DNA of 64,000 nucleotides from Cordilura impudica (GCA_963682025.1 OY821517.1:111737625-111801624); one strand, 5' to 3'. Shown: positions 23,411-35,242, counted from the first letter of the stretch. Notes: generated from the sequence alone by a model not told the origin. Made by a program: numbers and translations.

Positions 23411-23984
23411 TTTTAATTGAAATTTATTAAAGCTTTTAAAAGAATATAATTCTTATAGTTCCAGAAACCTTTCCGTTAGAAATTTTAATGTTTTTTCTGT
23501 CACTTTTTGCCACTGGTATTCCACTTTTGTTTGTGTATGTATTTATTAAATTTGATTTTTTCCTTACAACAAGACAAAAAAATATAACAGTATTGGAATT
23601 AGCTAAGTCATACGTTATAAATGACATCAGTAACTCCTAATCTAGATTTAAAAATATTACAAATTACAATTTAAAAACAATTATTAAATAAAATCAACTA
23701 AAGTTTTCGAATAGTAATTTTCAATTGTGTTGCTTCTATTTTGCATAACATTGTAAAGTTAGATCCAGAGACAAATATTAGAAAAAAAATTATCTCGGTA
23801 TTTAAATTGAATTATTATATTTCCTTTAAAAGATCTTGCGAACCTTAATCGTTCAAAAACATATTTTGGTGCCTTTGTCGTAATAATATTATGTAGGAAT
23901 ATTGAACTAAATATAAGGCATATTTACGGCACGGCATTATTATTGGGACACGCGATCAAATTTTTTCAAACCAAAAATAAGGCA
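23411..23984. other. No recognised features
   Basis: AT-rich spacer between the split HINE-like copy and a dispersed repeat. Confidence 0.4.
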
Positions 23985-24330
23985 TACCAGCAGATTCCAG
24001 CGCTCGAAATTCGAGTGCAATTTCTAGGCAGCATTATTTTTCAGCTTAGCCAATTCACAAACCAATACTTTTATGGTTTATTATTATTGTGAATGAAGAT
24101 AACAAACACATTAACAAATATACTAAAACACAGATAGCATATGTATAATTTTATGTATGGGTCAGTAGCAACTTTAAATGCAATTTACTCAAAATAAAGG
24201 AAAAATTTAAAAATCTATAAATCTACAAAACGGCTAAAAAAGAAAAGGCTTTCAAATAATATACGTTTGGTCAAAATCGGGATAAAACGGTAGAATGAAA
24301 CATCGGTCACAAGAAATCGGCTAGCCTATT
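23985..24330 (+). repeat. Dispersed ~340-bp repeat B, copy 1
   Basis: Starts near AGCAGATTCCAGCGCTCGAA and ends near CACAAGAAATCGGCTAGCCT. Internal words are ATAATTTTATGTATGGGTCA, AATCTACAAAACGGCTAAAA and AATCGGGATAAAACGGTAGA. Copies lie at 30330-30665 (+) and 46575-46910 (-). No coding potential; class unknown. Confidence 0.8.
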
Positions 24331-25216
24331 AATATTATAGATAATAATGTTGAAAGTTACGTTTAGTTTTCTGTTATCTTTAGACTTTAACATGTGAAAA
24401 CCTCAAAATAATGTAGCAAAGTTGATAATAAATATGTTTTAGCAAGAAGTAATCTTATTATTCGTGGAGTAAAGTGCTGTGTTAAGCACAAGCTTCTTTA
24501 CATACTAGAAATTCTGCCACAGGATTGATTAACATGATCCAACCAAGCTACAGTTCAAATAAACACAACACCGAGATTATTATAATACATCTTGTTTTGC
24601 TTGGAATACATCGCAGATTATTTTCTGTTGGCCAATTTATACTTTGGTTGAGATTATGATTACTATGATTAGTTACAAGTTTTAGAGATAATTGAATCTT
24701 TTCAACTACTTAAATAGAGCTGGCTCTCATCAGTGTACATCTGAATTTTAGAGAATTGAATTTGCTGCGGAAGATCATTACCATATATGGAAAATAATAG
24801 TGGTAGTATTGATGCCTGTAGTACCCCTCTTACAATTTAAATGAAATTCGAGATGGAACAACCACTGCCCACAGAAATATGTGGACACACTATGTTGGCT
24901 TTTGAAAGGAAATGGTCTTAATACAAATTTCGCTATTTGTAGAGCCCGCTTAAAACAAATGACTTGTTTCTTAAGCCGCAACTGTAAATATACTGCTTGC
25001 CATACAAAAAACTTACCGGGCTGCTTTTCTACGTTATGAGATGTTTTCATGTGAACCTTTCTTCCCGAACCATTTTTCCTACCAATGGCCAAATTTACCT
25101 GACAGTTTCTAATAACATTGGAAACCATTTGACGGAAGACCTTTGATTCGTTGGCCAACTTTTTGAAGGACCCAGTGGTTTTTGTTGAAAATATTTAATA
25201 ATTTTAGCTCGTACCT
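24331..25216. other. No confirmed gene
   Basis: A 126-residue minus-strand frame (25158-24778) starts MANESKVFRQMVSNVIRNC. It has no family I recognise and abuts the TIR element at 25217. It may be chance or a remnant. Confidence 0.3.
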
Positions 25217-26169
25217 ATATGTGACTTTCTCCGAGAAAATGGACCTAGTGTGTCAAAAAACGGGTTTGCACTTAAGAGTGGATTCTGGTACCTAAAAGGG
25301 TGTAGAATAAGATAAAATGAGTTAAATTTCTGATAAAAATTTATTTACCCCATAAAACGTACAAACGAACTTGGGAAAATAGATAAAAATGACAAAAACA
25401 TTAAAAAAAAATTTTTTATGCTCTGTTTTAATTTTTTTTTTTTTTTTTTTGTCAGTCTTCGAATTTTTTTGGAGTTTGTACTTTTTTCGGTGTTTCGTGA
25501 TCTGGTGCTTCGATTTTCTTGCTTTTGACAATTTCAGTTTTTTTCTTTTTCGGCGCTTTGACTTCAGCTTTCTTTTGGATTCGGAAACATCATGCAAAAA
25601 ACTATGATTTTCAGTTAGTCCCGAAGTATTAGCACCGACACTTTCAGATAACGTCATATCGATCTCATCGTCGCCATAAACCGAGTCTAGTCTTTTTAAA
25701 CCATCATCAAAACTGTCACAAATATAAATTTTTATAAAAATTACTTCAAATTAACAACAGCTTAGTAACAAAATTACAAAAGAACCAAAATTGCTAAACA
25801 ACTTTGAGATATTGATAACACTCATTATACAGTTGGCACAAGACTGAAGCGTCACTTTATTCTTTTTCTTTCTTATAGTTATTTTTACAATGTTCATCGT
25901 ATTAGTATATGCACATCAACCCTTTGCTGAGAGCGAACAGAGCAGCAACAATAGCAAAGGTATTGTCACACTAAAAGAGAAAAAAAATAGGTCACCACAT
26001 AGGCATGACGTCACCAAGGTCGGCATCCAATCATAACTAACCATACCAAATCGCATCTCCCAACTGAAGGTGTGTTCAAAGTGATAATGCGTTATGAAAC
26101 TTTAAATGCGTTTTTCTCAAAACTTCATTTTCACACACTAGGTCCCTTTTCTCGGAGAAGGTCACATAT
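25217..26169 (-). mobile_element. TIR element of unknown family, 953 bp
   Basis: Left end ATATGTGACTTTCTCCGAGA then AAATGGACCTAGTGTGT; right end in reverse complement ATATGTGACCTTCTCCGAGA then AAAGGGACCTAGTGTGT. These are ~37-bp inverted repeats with two mismatches. Target duplication is ambiguous because the flanks are TA-rich. It contains a Lys-rich minus-strand frame (25657-25322). Confidence 0.78.
25322..25710 (-). pseudogene. Lys-rich protein fragment inside TIR element
   Basis: The minus strand reads SFDDGLKRLDSVYGDDEIDM, then SESVGANTSGLTENHSFLHD, followed by a very basic stretch (SKRKLKSKRRKRKKLKLSKA and more Lys/Arg). An acidic segment followed by a basic tail could be a nuclear protein or an exon of the element's own protein. 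The tail beyond ~25450 is poly-A derived and low-complexity. The open frame extends upstream of its first Met, suggesting a truncated exon. No family recognised. Confidence 0.35.
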
Positions 26170-26339
26170 TTCATCACTCATTTCAATCAAACTTATAACA
26201 AATTTACAGCGTTGTCACTAAACAAAATAACTGACTTATTTTTTAAAGATAACTTGATAAATAAATTCTAATAGTGATCGTTAAAGGATTCAGAAAAATA
26301 CGTTTGTTAAGATTTTATCGGTTTCACTGCTTTCAAGCT
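26170..26339. other. No recognised features
   Basis: Short AT-rich spacer. Confidence 0.3.
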
Positions 26340-26880
26340 TTTGTATGTCATAGAACAATCGCTATTGCCCCCATCTAAATGACCGCTACGAGGTCAACTC
26401 AAATATCTCTAAGATCCTGAAAGTAGGTTGCATTATGTTTGTAATTGATGTTCACCTTAACGCATGAACCGATTGGGTTTCTAGAAATTCCCTATGAAAG
26501 TTGACGTCAATGCTAAGAATTTTATATATTTACGGTCTTTGTGTATTAAGTGGGCGTGGCACCTCCCATACAAAGTGAATTTTTAATGCCAAATATTTTG
26601 AGCACTTTGCCAGGAATAGCCCTAGTACTGCACCTGAATATATAGGTTATCATTATCATACATCTGGAGTACGATAAAAGTGAAGACCTCGAAACTTTGT
26701 ATAAGTCTGTGAATTAGAAAAGCGAGATGTAATAAACGTTTGGGCGCGGCACTTCCGGTACAAAACATAGTATTTTGGTTTATGCTTATTTTCTATACCC
26801 AAATATTACTGCAGAGAAGAGTATCATAGGGTATTATGTAGTCGTTCTAGACCAACATTAATTTTTTTTTTTTTCTTATT
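26340..26880 (+). mobile_element. Diverged HINE/Helitron mosaic
   Basis: ACAATCGCTATTGCCCCCAT resembles the HINE body. 26520-26770 holds two units of the Helitron ~145-bp repeat (GTGGGCGTGGCACCTCCCAT, and GGGCGCGGCACTTCCGGTAC). 26768-26880 is an old HINE-like 3' end (TTTGGTTTATGCTTATTTTC, GGGTATTATGTAGTCGTTCT). The arrangement suggests a Helitron piece within, or captured by, an old HINE-like copy. Confidence 0.55.
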
Positions 26881-28087
26881 TTTAGTATTAAACTTCGTAC
26901 ATATTAGGAGCGGCCCATACCTTAAAATATTTTTCCACCTAGTTTCCACATACAATTCCCATTCAAATTATCACCCTTGCTCTATAGCAATGCTCCACTT
27001 CTTCAGCAGATCAAATTTGGATACATATTTTTACGAGTGTACACGAAAGTGTACACAATTGTATGGAGGTACATAACTACATTTGAAAAAAATTGTTGCA
27101 TTGAAGTTAATTTAACTTTGTAAATTATTAACGCTCAAAATGTTTTATAGTTTTTGTTACAAGCCAGTAAACCACAACAATTGTTAAATTTTATTCTCGA
27201 ACATAAAATAAGTAAGTTTTCAGAATAAATAAATGTTGAGCGTAATATAAATTGTTTTGAAAAACAACTATATTAAACATTATAACATATAGCAGAAAAA
27301 CAAAAACAAACAAAAATCAGTCATGAAGTTATAATATATCATATTTATTTAAGATCAACTCGTAATAAAATCTAGATTTGTATAACTTTTCCACTAACCA
27401 GCTTTCGGCGTTACGACACAACAATCGATGTACCTTAAATAAAATTTAAGCTTGTTTGTCGGTCTGCTGCAAATGTTTCTTACACCTAATGCCTATCTTA
27501 AGAATAAACAAAACTTCCAGGTTTCTTTTTCAAAATAAAAATTTATTTGCTTAAACATGCACACAATCCTCAGCAACTAAAGAAATATTCATTTTCATTC
27601 TAAAACTTTTAAGTCAAAACTATGTTTATACTTGAACATATTTTGTAGTCTTAAACTTTAAATGTAAACATTAAAATGTTGTAATAATTCTTTATTAAAA
27701 CTTTTTTTTTTTTTTTTTTTTGTTAAAATAACTTGTGTTAGTTACGCACAATCTTCTGCATATTTCTTTTAGAAAATTTTTCTTGCTTATTTACATTGTT
27801 TGATAAAGTTTTCTCTTCTAGGCCAGGCCAATATTAAATGTAATTTACATCTTAAATCCTTTTACTAACTAAAATTATACAAAAACAACAATAACAAAAT
27901 AAAGTATATAAAGAATAATTTAAATTGCAGAAAAGAAGAACAAAAATTCTGAAAATAATAATAAATATTAAATAATAATTAGTTTTTAGTTTATAAATCA
28001 AATCTTTACAAGAAAAGCAAAACAACTTTGTTAGATATATCATAAATTTCATTTGCCAGAATTTAGTTTTTAAGGTTTTATTTAGAC
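26881..28087. other. No recognised features
   Basis: AT-rich; 18-base T run near 27704. Short frames (e.g. 28052-27852) show no domain. Confidence 0.4.
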
Positions 28088-28410
28088 AGGGTGACTGATA
28101 AATGCTGCTACGGCCAGAGTAGTGTCCCGCATTTGAATCGAGAGATCTCTATGATAAAGCCGTTTTGTATCTATCACACACTCGAGCTCATTATAGTCTA
28201 TCTGTTGTACGGAGTACCGTCAAACATGCGCCTAATTTCTTTTTGGATAAAAATGACAGAACATATTGTAGATTAAATGCGCTTAATCGAAATTCTAGTC
28301 TCATAACCAAAATTGTAAACTTCTCTTAAATTGAATGACCAGTCACCGATTAAATTTTCACAAAAAGTTACTAAGTTGTTTCATTGATACCAATATTTAT
28401 CGGCCACCCT
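28088..28410. mobile_element. Putative MITE, ~323 bp
   Basis: Left end AGGGTGACTGATAAATGCTG and right end in reverse complement AGGGTGGCCGATAAATATTG form ~20-bp terminal inverted repeats. No transposase inside. The target duplication is not clear, so superfamily is left open. Confidence 0.58.
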
Positions 28411-28507
28411 ATATATTGGAACCTTTGTGATTCATTATTATTAAAATACTATTATAAACTATTTGAAGTTAGTACTTTCTATTTAGTAAGCCTTGAAAAT
28501 AATTATT

Positions 28508-29312
28508 TATACCTATACCTCTATGTGGTTTGGGTATAATGACTTTGTGCTGCTGTTTGTAACTACCAAAAATATTTGACCTAGACCCATCTTTTATTAT
28601 ACCGATCGACTCAGCATTTCTTTTTCGGTCGATTTAGTGATGCCCGTCTGTCCGTCTGTCCGTCCGTCTGTGTATCCATGTAAATTTTGTAATAAAACTA
28701 CAGGTCGCAAATATGAATATATTTTGATGAAATTTGGTACATAAGCTTTTGTCGGCCTTATGATGAATGCTATTGAAATTGGTGAAATTCGGTCCATGTT
28801 CAGTCCTAGTCCCCATACAAATGACCCCCATGAAATCGACATAAGTTGCCATACAATACAAATTATCATATATATCTCAGTCAAATTGGGTTTGTATGTG
28901 TTTATCATATTCATTAATCAGTAGTGCAAAACTAATACCTATAGGACAATTCTTAGTCATAGGCCCTATATAGAGCTGCTTCCCGATCTTGATTTAGATC
29001 TATCAAAAAACAAAAATATGGCGCATATTTTTTTTAAATTTGGTTTGTATATATTTTTTTAAAATATAAGTGACTTTACCAAATATGGTCAGGATCGGTC
29101 CATTTTTCGACATAGGTCCTATGTAAGTATTGCACCCAATATGAACTTTTTCATATCTGCAGCTAAAAAAAATTAATAACAATGTCACTTAAATTTGATT
29201 TATGCTTATTTTCTATATCCAATTAGTTGTGCATAAGTTATAGGGTCTCTAAATGCATGGTATAAGGTATCGTGTAGTCGGTCTAGGCTGACTATAATTT
29301 CCTTACTTGTTT
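28508..29312 (+). mobile_element. HINE-like element, full length
   Basis: From TATACCTCTATGTGGTTTG through GTCTGTCCGTCTGTCCGTCC to a 3' end with GGTATAAGGTATCGTGTAG, a diverged palindrome (GTCGGTCTAGGCTGACTATA) and TTTCCTTACTTG. A partial copy follows directly. Confidence 0.85.
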
Positions 29313-29590
29313 AAAATTTGGTTTGTATAATTTTTTTCAAAATATAAGTGACTTTACCAAATATGGTCGAAATCGGTTCATTTTTCGACCTAGTCCCTAT
29401 GTAAATATAGCACCAGATATGAACTTTTTCATATCTGCAGCCAAAAAAATTAATAAAAATGTCACTTAAATTTGGTTTGTGCTTATTTTCTATATCCAAT
29501 TAGTTGGACCGAAGATATAGGGTCTCTGAACCATGGTATAGGGTATCGTGTAGTCGGTCTAGACCGACTATAATTTTCTTGTTTTAGATA
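29313..29590 (+). mobile_element. HINE-like 3' half, tandem to previous copy
   Basis: Starts directly after the previous ACTTGTT with AAAATTTGGTTTGTATAAT and runs to GGTATAGGGTATCGTGTAG, AGTCGGTCTAGACCGACT, TTTTCTTG. Head-to-tail joining of family members is known for DINE-1-type elements. Confidence 0.85.
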
Positions 29591-30235
29591 TGTATTATTG
29601 TCCACAACATAATCTATATTCAGTACTATTTAACTCAGGTATCAGTACACGACTTGCAAACAGTTCTGTCTACCAAAGTTAGTATTTTAGAAACGATATA
29701 TTTTTTTAGACCATTCTCTCGTGCACTTGTTGCAAAAAAATTTCGCGAGGAATATTATTTCTACTCTTATTTTTATTTAATGAATTTAAACATATAAATA
29801 ATTAGATGATATGATATGATACATCAGCATTTGAAACACTATCCTTGGTTGTCTTGCTTCCAAGGTAACAAAAAATCAGTAGAGAAATGGATTAATATAT
29901 TTTGGAGCATGAAACCAGAAAGATAATAGAAATATGAAAAAAAAGATTAACTAATCAAAAAAAGTAAACATTTTGTCCGGAGGGGATAGATCCCAAAGAA
30001 AAACTGTTCCTTTCAAAAAAATTAATATAAAAGTCATATGTAAAAACCATCTACGCCCCACCAGATTGTTTTAATTAACCACAGCGGGTTAGGACTTGGC
30101 CCCTTTGTAGCATAAAAATCGAATGTGACCCGAAACCTGTCATGAAACCTACGGTGTTTTTGGAGTGTTTGCACACTGGCTTTGTTTGTTCAAACATTAC
30201 AAGTGAAGATCCAATAAATATGAAATAGGAAAATT
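29591..30235. other. No recognised features
   Basis: AT-rich unique sequence. Confidence 0.4.
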
Positions 30236-30920
30236 ATATGATACTGGATATATAAAATAAACATAAACTAAATTTGAGTGGCATATTTAGCAATTTCTCT
30301 GCCGGCAGATATAAGTAAATTAATATTGGCTAACAGATTCCAGCCCTAGAAATTCTAGTGCAAGTTCTAGGAAATTTTATTTTTTCATTAAATAAAACCC
30401 CAAAGTTATGCTAATCAATTATAGCCAATTCAAAAATTAACACAAAAAACTCACTTTTATCACAAACACATACACATATAGCATCTGTATAATTTTATGT
30501 ATGTGTTAGTAGCAACTTACAATTTACTGCAAATAAAGGAAAAAATTTAAAAATCTGTAAATCTGCAAAACGGCTAAAAAGAAATACCTTTCAAATTATA
30601 TACGTTTGGTTACAATCGGGATAAAACGGTAGAACAAAACATCGGTCACAAGAAATCGCCTAGCCTATTAAGATTATAGATGCTTTATTTATAAATTACA
30701 GTTTAATAGATTTAATTAAGGAATTGGGTTTGTTGTTAGACTTCTGATTAATGGATGTATTAAACACAAAGAAACCCAATTTGACCCAGATCTATGGGAT
30801 AGTTTGGATCTTATAGCAATTTAGGTCGATCTCATGGGGGTCGTTTGTATGGGAAATATGTCTGAACATGCATCGATTTTCATAAATTTTATTAGGATTT
30901 ATCTCATGATCAATAGGAGG
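30236..30920 (-). mobile_element. Diverged HINE-like copy, minus strand, split by repeat B
   Basis: 30236-30325 (ATAAACATAAACTAAATTTG, CTGCCGGCAGATAT) and 30720-30920 (TTGGATCTTATAGCAATTTA, TCTCATGGGGGTCGTTTGTA, GTCTGAACATGCATCGA) are reverse-complement family segments in the correct order. Repeat B copy 2 (30330-30665) lies between them. Confidence 0.65.
30330..30665 (+). repeat. Dispersed repeat B, copy 2
   Basis: AACAGATTCCAGCCCTAGAA to CACAAGAAATCGCCTAGCCT. Closely matches the copy at 23985-24330, including AATCGGGATAAAACGGTAGA. Confidence 0.8.
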
Positions 30921-31373
30921 TCATTACGGTATTCCCTAACCGTATTTAACTTTTGAAGGTTAAAATTTTGCTGCTCCCAACCCCTGATCCTGTCGAAGTG
31001 ATGAAAAAAAGGGTTATGCGAAATTTCAGCTTATTTAGTTAACGTTTAGGCGACTCTCAAACAGCTTGAAGTAATGCATATAGATTAATTCCATTACAAA
31101 CATGTATAATTTTCCCTAGCTCCTAGCTTGTCTGTTACTTCTTAGAGAAGTTTATGTAGAATAGTCTTGTCTTCCCAGCAATTGTTTAAAAACAATTCAA
31201 ATCAAATTTCCCCAAAGATAATTATAAAAAAGATTTCAAGATTGCATGAAAAATTAAGGCACATTTGCTTTTTAAAAGGAGATCACATAAGCACGATAAG
31301 AGCAAAGCATTTTTATTTACTATAACAATTTTGATAGAATTAAAACATAATGTAAGCGAAATAACAATAAATA
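30921..31373. other. No recognised features
   Basis: AT-rich sequence. Confidence 0.4.
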
Positions 31374-32310
31374 TTATTTTTTCATAAGTGAGGATATAGT
31401 AGCAATTGGGTATTTTGTATGCTCTCCGGCAAAAATTTGTAATATAAATTGTTTCTCCGTTTCATCTTTTGTACGAATGTTATTAAAATCTTGAATGAGT
31501 TTGATACCTCTTTCTGCAACATCATTCAAAACAATGATGGTGTGAAGTTTTCCAATTCCACTCTTATAACCAATATCATCTTTCCATGCTGAAGGGTCTT
31601 TGTACAGAAAATCGGAGGCCAAATCACCGTATTCGATATCGAGTAAAATCAATCGAAATTCCATATTTTGATTTATTATTTGAAGAAGACGGACAAACGC
31701 TTGACCATGATTCGCTTTTCTTCTTAATCAGAGGCCATAATTCTTCAACTGTGAAAAAGAAAAATTATTCTCAGCATTTTATTTGGGGAAATAAAAAAAT
31801 GATTTCATTCGAAAAATTTCCATAAAGAATGTAGTGATTTGGCTCCGGAAGTGATAGAAAATCTTGCGAAGAAATTGTTTGTACTAGAAGTTACAAAAGA
31901 CGGAAACTTGATTTTGGAAAATGATCAGAAATCGTTTGTGTGAAGAATGTATCGCTTAAATTGATTTGTATCTTCTTCCTGTTCTTCACTTCCTTTAGAA
32001 AGACGGGGAGTAAAAATATGTAATGTCCCTCGACTTTTGGCTGCTTGATGACCATCAGTTTCCAATACAATAGGTTGACAAGTAGCAAATTGTTGTTCCT
32101 TTTCTTTTTTTCCTAACACTTTCCATTGCAGAGCGTTTTAGTCCACTCTCTTCCTCATATTTTAGTTTTTGATCAACACCAATCATGGAGCCCGGTCTCC
32201 CTTTTTGGCCCTGAAGAATTAAAAATTTCTTATTGTCTTCATTTGTCATCTGTTCCAAAGCATCTGGTTGAGCTCTGTCAAAGAGATCGTCCATTTTTTT
32301 TTATAAAAAG
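31374..32310 (-). pseudogene. Transposon-type protein fragments, family not classified
   Basis: The minus strand gives two blocks. Upstream, 32294-32119 has MDDLFDRAQPDALEQMTNED, FLILQGQKGRPGSMIGVDQK and FTPRLSK further on (~32010). Downstream, 31664-31374 has MEFRLILLDIEYGDLASDF and the block VLNDVAERGIKLIQDFNN. Both resemble N- and C-terminal parts of a multi-copy arthropod protein family that I believe is transposon-derived (asp-rich 'LFDxAxxDAL' and 'NDxAERGxxLI' motifs). The central catalytic part is missing, with frame changes between. Family identity is from memory and needs a database search. Confidence 0.5.
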
Positions 32311-33059
32311 ATTTCTTTTGTCTTTTTCTTTACCCGAAGTTATTTTCAAGTTTTTTTTGTAAACCTTTCCATTCATCATATAGTTTAACAACTTATCAAT
32401 GCAGTGATCATTTCTTTTAGAAGGAATTCGTGCTTTTTGCTAAAGGATGGAGACTTCTTAGATCACAAACTCTGTGCATTATTTCGTTGTAAGGTTTACA
32501 ACTCTCACATTGTAGAAAAAGCGCTTAACACCTGTTTATTCGAAGTTAGTTTGGATCCGACGATTTGTTTGGTTTTCTAAGCTTGTAGAATGAACTATCT
32601 GAAGAAGTTGACGCCATTTAAAAGTCTAGGAAATACATCGTTCGCTAAAATAGTCAAGTCACCTAAAATCAGCAGTTCAGAATTACAAGCTATTCTGAAA
32701 CGAAAATTGCAAAATTAATCAAAAATCATCATATTTAATTATAAAAGAGGATAAGTAACAATAATAATAATCATAATTATGGGATAGCATAATTGAACAA
32801 AGACTTTTATATATTTGAGAATAATATTTTGGAGTATCAGAACAAGTTGGTTGAACCACTGGCTAAAGTAATTCGAATGTAAAAATGGATATTTCTAATC
32901 AGAATGAAAATAATAAACAAAGTATTTTATCGAGTTCATAGAGTTCTGATGCTGCCATCTAGTGGGACCTTTATAAAGCATTTCAGTCTTTCTTCTCGAA
33001 AATTATTAATTTATACATTAAATATTAAATAACAATAATATCTTAAAAAATAACTTTAC
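32311..33059. other. No recognised features
   Basis: AT-rich spacer with stops in all frames. Confidence 0.4.
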
Positions 33060-33370
33060 AGATGAAAACTTCAAAAACTCATGGTCGACGAGGGCCGCCT
33101 TAATGAAGTCCGATTTAGCTAAAATTTTGCACGTATTATATTTTTGTTGATTGGAACAAGATAGGGGGTTGGAAGCTAAGCTTTTCTAAAGTTGAAAAAT
33201 AAGGGCCATCTTAAAGCTCGTACATCGAATATCATCAAAATATATTCATATTACCGACTTGCAGTTTGATCACAAAATTTTCATGAACACACAGACGGAC
33301 GGATAGACCGACAGACACATGTATGGACGAACATCGCGAACATTATTTGACTCAGAAAGGGTTTCGTATT
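33060..33370 (-). mobile_element. Diverged HINE-like fragment, minus strand
   Basis: ATATTCATATTACCGACTTG then GCAGTTTGATCACAAAATTT, ACACACAGACGGACGGATAG and TTTGACTCAGAAAGGGTTTC correspond to the family's first part in reverse complement, including the microsatellite. The rest is too diverged to place. Confidence 0.55.
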
Positions 33371-33591
33371 TTCGCGAAAAATGTGAATAACGGAAAAAAA
33401 TACCAAACAAGAACACAAAATATTTTTTTAGAAAACATAACGGTAACTTGTTTATTTGAAATATTTATTAACACATGCACCATTGATGAATTAGTATTAA
33501 AAATGTCACTAAACGAATTTAGTGAATTAAATTAGGCTACTGTGGTTTTTGAAAACAAAGTGACAACTCAAATTGTTGCATTGACTTAATC

Positions 33592-33813
33592 ACCCCTATA
33601 CTGTAAGTCGTTGTCGCCGTCGTCGTCACTTTGGAGTCATCAGTTGATGTCGACGTCGACATCGCCTCGACGCTAAACTGATATTACCTAGAAGTGTTGT
33701 GTTGATACTTTTAGAAAATATCAATTTAGCATCGAGGTGGTGTCGACGTCGATTCAATGTGATGACTTCAAAGTGACGACTACGGCGCCAACGACTTACA
33801 GAATAGGGGGGAA
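33592..33813. mobile_element. Snap-back (foldback) MITE, ~220 bp, GC-rich
   Basis: The left arm CTGTAAGTCGTTGTCGCCGT... (33600) and the right arm in reverse complement CTGTAAGTCGTTGGCGCCGT... (33806) pair for ~88 bp around a ~30-base loop. Both arms contain CGTCACTTTG, CGACGTCGAC and CTCGA. The short frames here are by-products of the GC-rich arms. Confidence 0.88.
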
Positions 33814-34082
33814 TATTGCTAAGTCGTTTTCGAAGAAATTTACACACACAATGAATTGTAACCAAAGAACCGTCTGCATCGGAATTTTTGCCATAAGATA
33901 GTGAACTTGGGTCTTCAGTCCCTCATTTCCTGACACAAGCTGATTTGATACGAGACACTGGCATTTTGCGAAAGACGGCGGTATTAATATGTTCCTGTCT
34001 AAAAGAATGAAATTTAGTATGCGAAGATTTCAAAATTACAGCTGGTCGTAAACGTGCGAAGACGAATAATTTATATTTCTTT

Positions 34083-34978
34083 ATGCATGAAAATTCTGAA
34101 TTAAAACTTGGCTACTGTCAGAACGTTGATGCACTGTTCACAGAAATTGGAGAACCGCATGTTTCAGATGAGTGGAGATTTTTTATGAACGCGTTTACAT
34201 CGAGTCTAAAGGTCATACTTTTATATATTGGAAACATGTACCCATCAGTTCCGATTGCATACGGCACCTCAATGCGGGAGACGTACGAAAACATGCAAAT
34301 AATTTTAGATGCCATAAAATAAAATGGAAAGTCTGTTACTTCTAAAGTTATTCACTACATAAATGTATTTGGTGTATTTGGGAGGATCGCAAAAAAGATT
34401 TGCACTACACAGATTTCGAATGGGAAAACCGTTTAAATTTTATGATAGGTGAATTCAGTATAGCCCATATGCGAACACTAAATAAAGAAAGTTTATCATT
34501 TAAGATGTTGAAACAAATTTTTCAAAAACTATCCGATGCGTATGTTAAAGCAAGCAACATATTTAAAGAACATTTTTATGAACTGATTTGTAACACAAAC
34601 AAAAAAAAAAACTTTTAAATAGTACAGATTTTAAAAATGCACTAAGCCCTTTCGAAAAAAGGACATCGATAGCTTTTGAAAATGTTACAGAGAAATTTCT
34701 TGTCAAGAAAAGAGCAAACAATTACAAGGACATTTGAAATGATTGACGGCTACCAAGAGAAGGTAGTCAACATGTCACTCAAGATACACTTTCATCGAAC
34801 TTAGGAAGCTCTAGTGATGAACATGGAGAATGCTTTCACCCAGAAATGGCAGATATGGAATTTAGATACAAAGGAAAACAAATAAGACACATGTTGTCAG
34901 AGTACTGTTGGTTGCTTTGTGGCGAAACAAATACGGACTCAAATAAACGACAAAATAAGCGGCCAAAATTTCCTAATT
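34083..34978 (+). pseudogene. Transposon-type protein remnant (unclassified)
   Basis: Three frames line up in order. 34083-34322 has FTEIGEPHVSDEWRFFMNAF and YPSVPIAYGTSMRETYENMQ. 34380-34615 has DRKKDLHYTDFEWENR and ends in NTNKKKNF. 34650-34975 has SSNLGSSSDEHGECFHPEM and HMLSEYCWLLCGETNTDSNK. These blocks resemble a widespread insect/cnidarian multi-copy protein with a 'SDEHGERFHQ...YCW' C-terminus. The Cys-rich centre expected between blocks 1 and 2 is deleted. Transposon origin is likely from copy number in such families, but the superfamily is not established here. Confidence 0.6.
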
Positions 34979-35242
34979 ATTAATTTTATCTTAATATTTT
35001 AATGAAATTAATAAATTTTTTTCAAACAGCAATTTCTTTTATGATTTCTTATGTACATAATTTAATATTAGAAGATTTGTAAACACATATCTTAATACTC
35101 GAAAGCAAAGTATTTATTTTTGTATTCATCTCTGTATCAACAAACAAGTTCATATCCGGAAATCCTGTCATGTAAGGGATTTTGATAGCGACGATAACAA
35201 AATTTATTATATGGAATACGGGTGGTGTGATAAAATTTTTTT
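34979..35242. other. No recognised features
   Basis: AT-rich spacer. Confidence 0.3.

Noticed and set aside
33626..33865. Arg/His-rich minus-strand frame
   Set aside because: Falls in the arms of the snap-back MITE, and the composition follows the CGACGTCGAC repeats.
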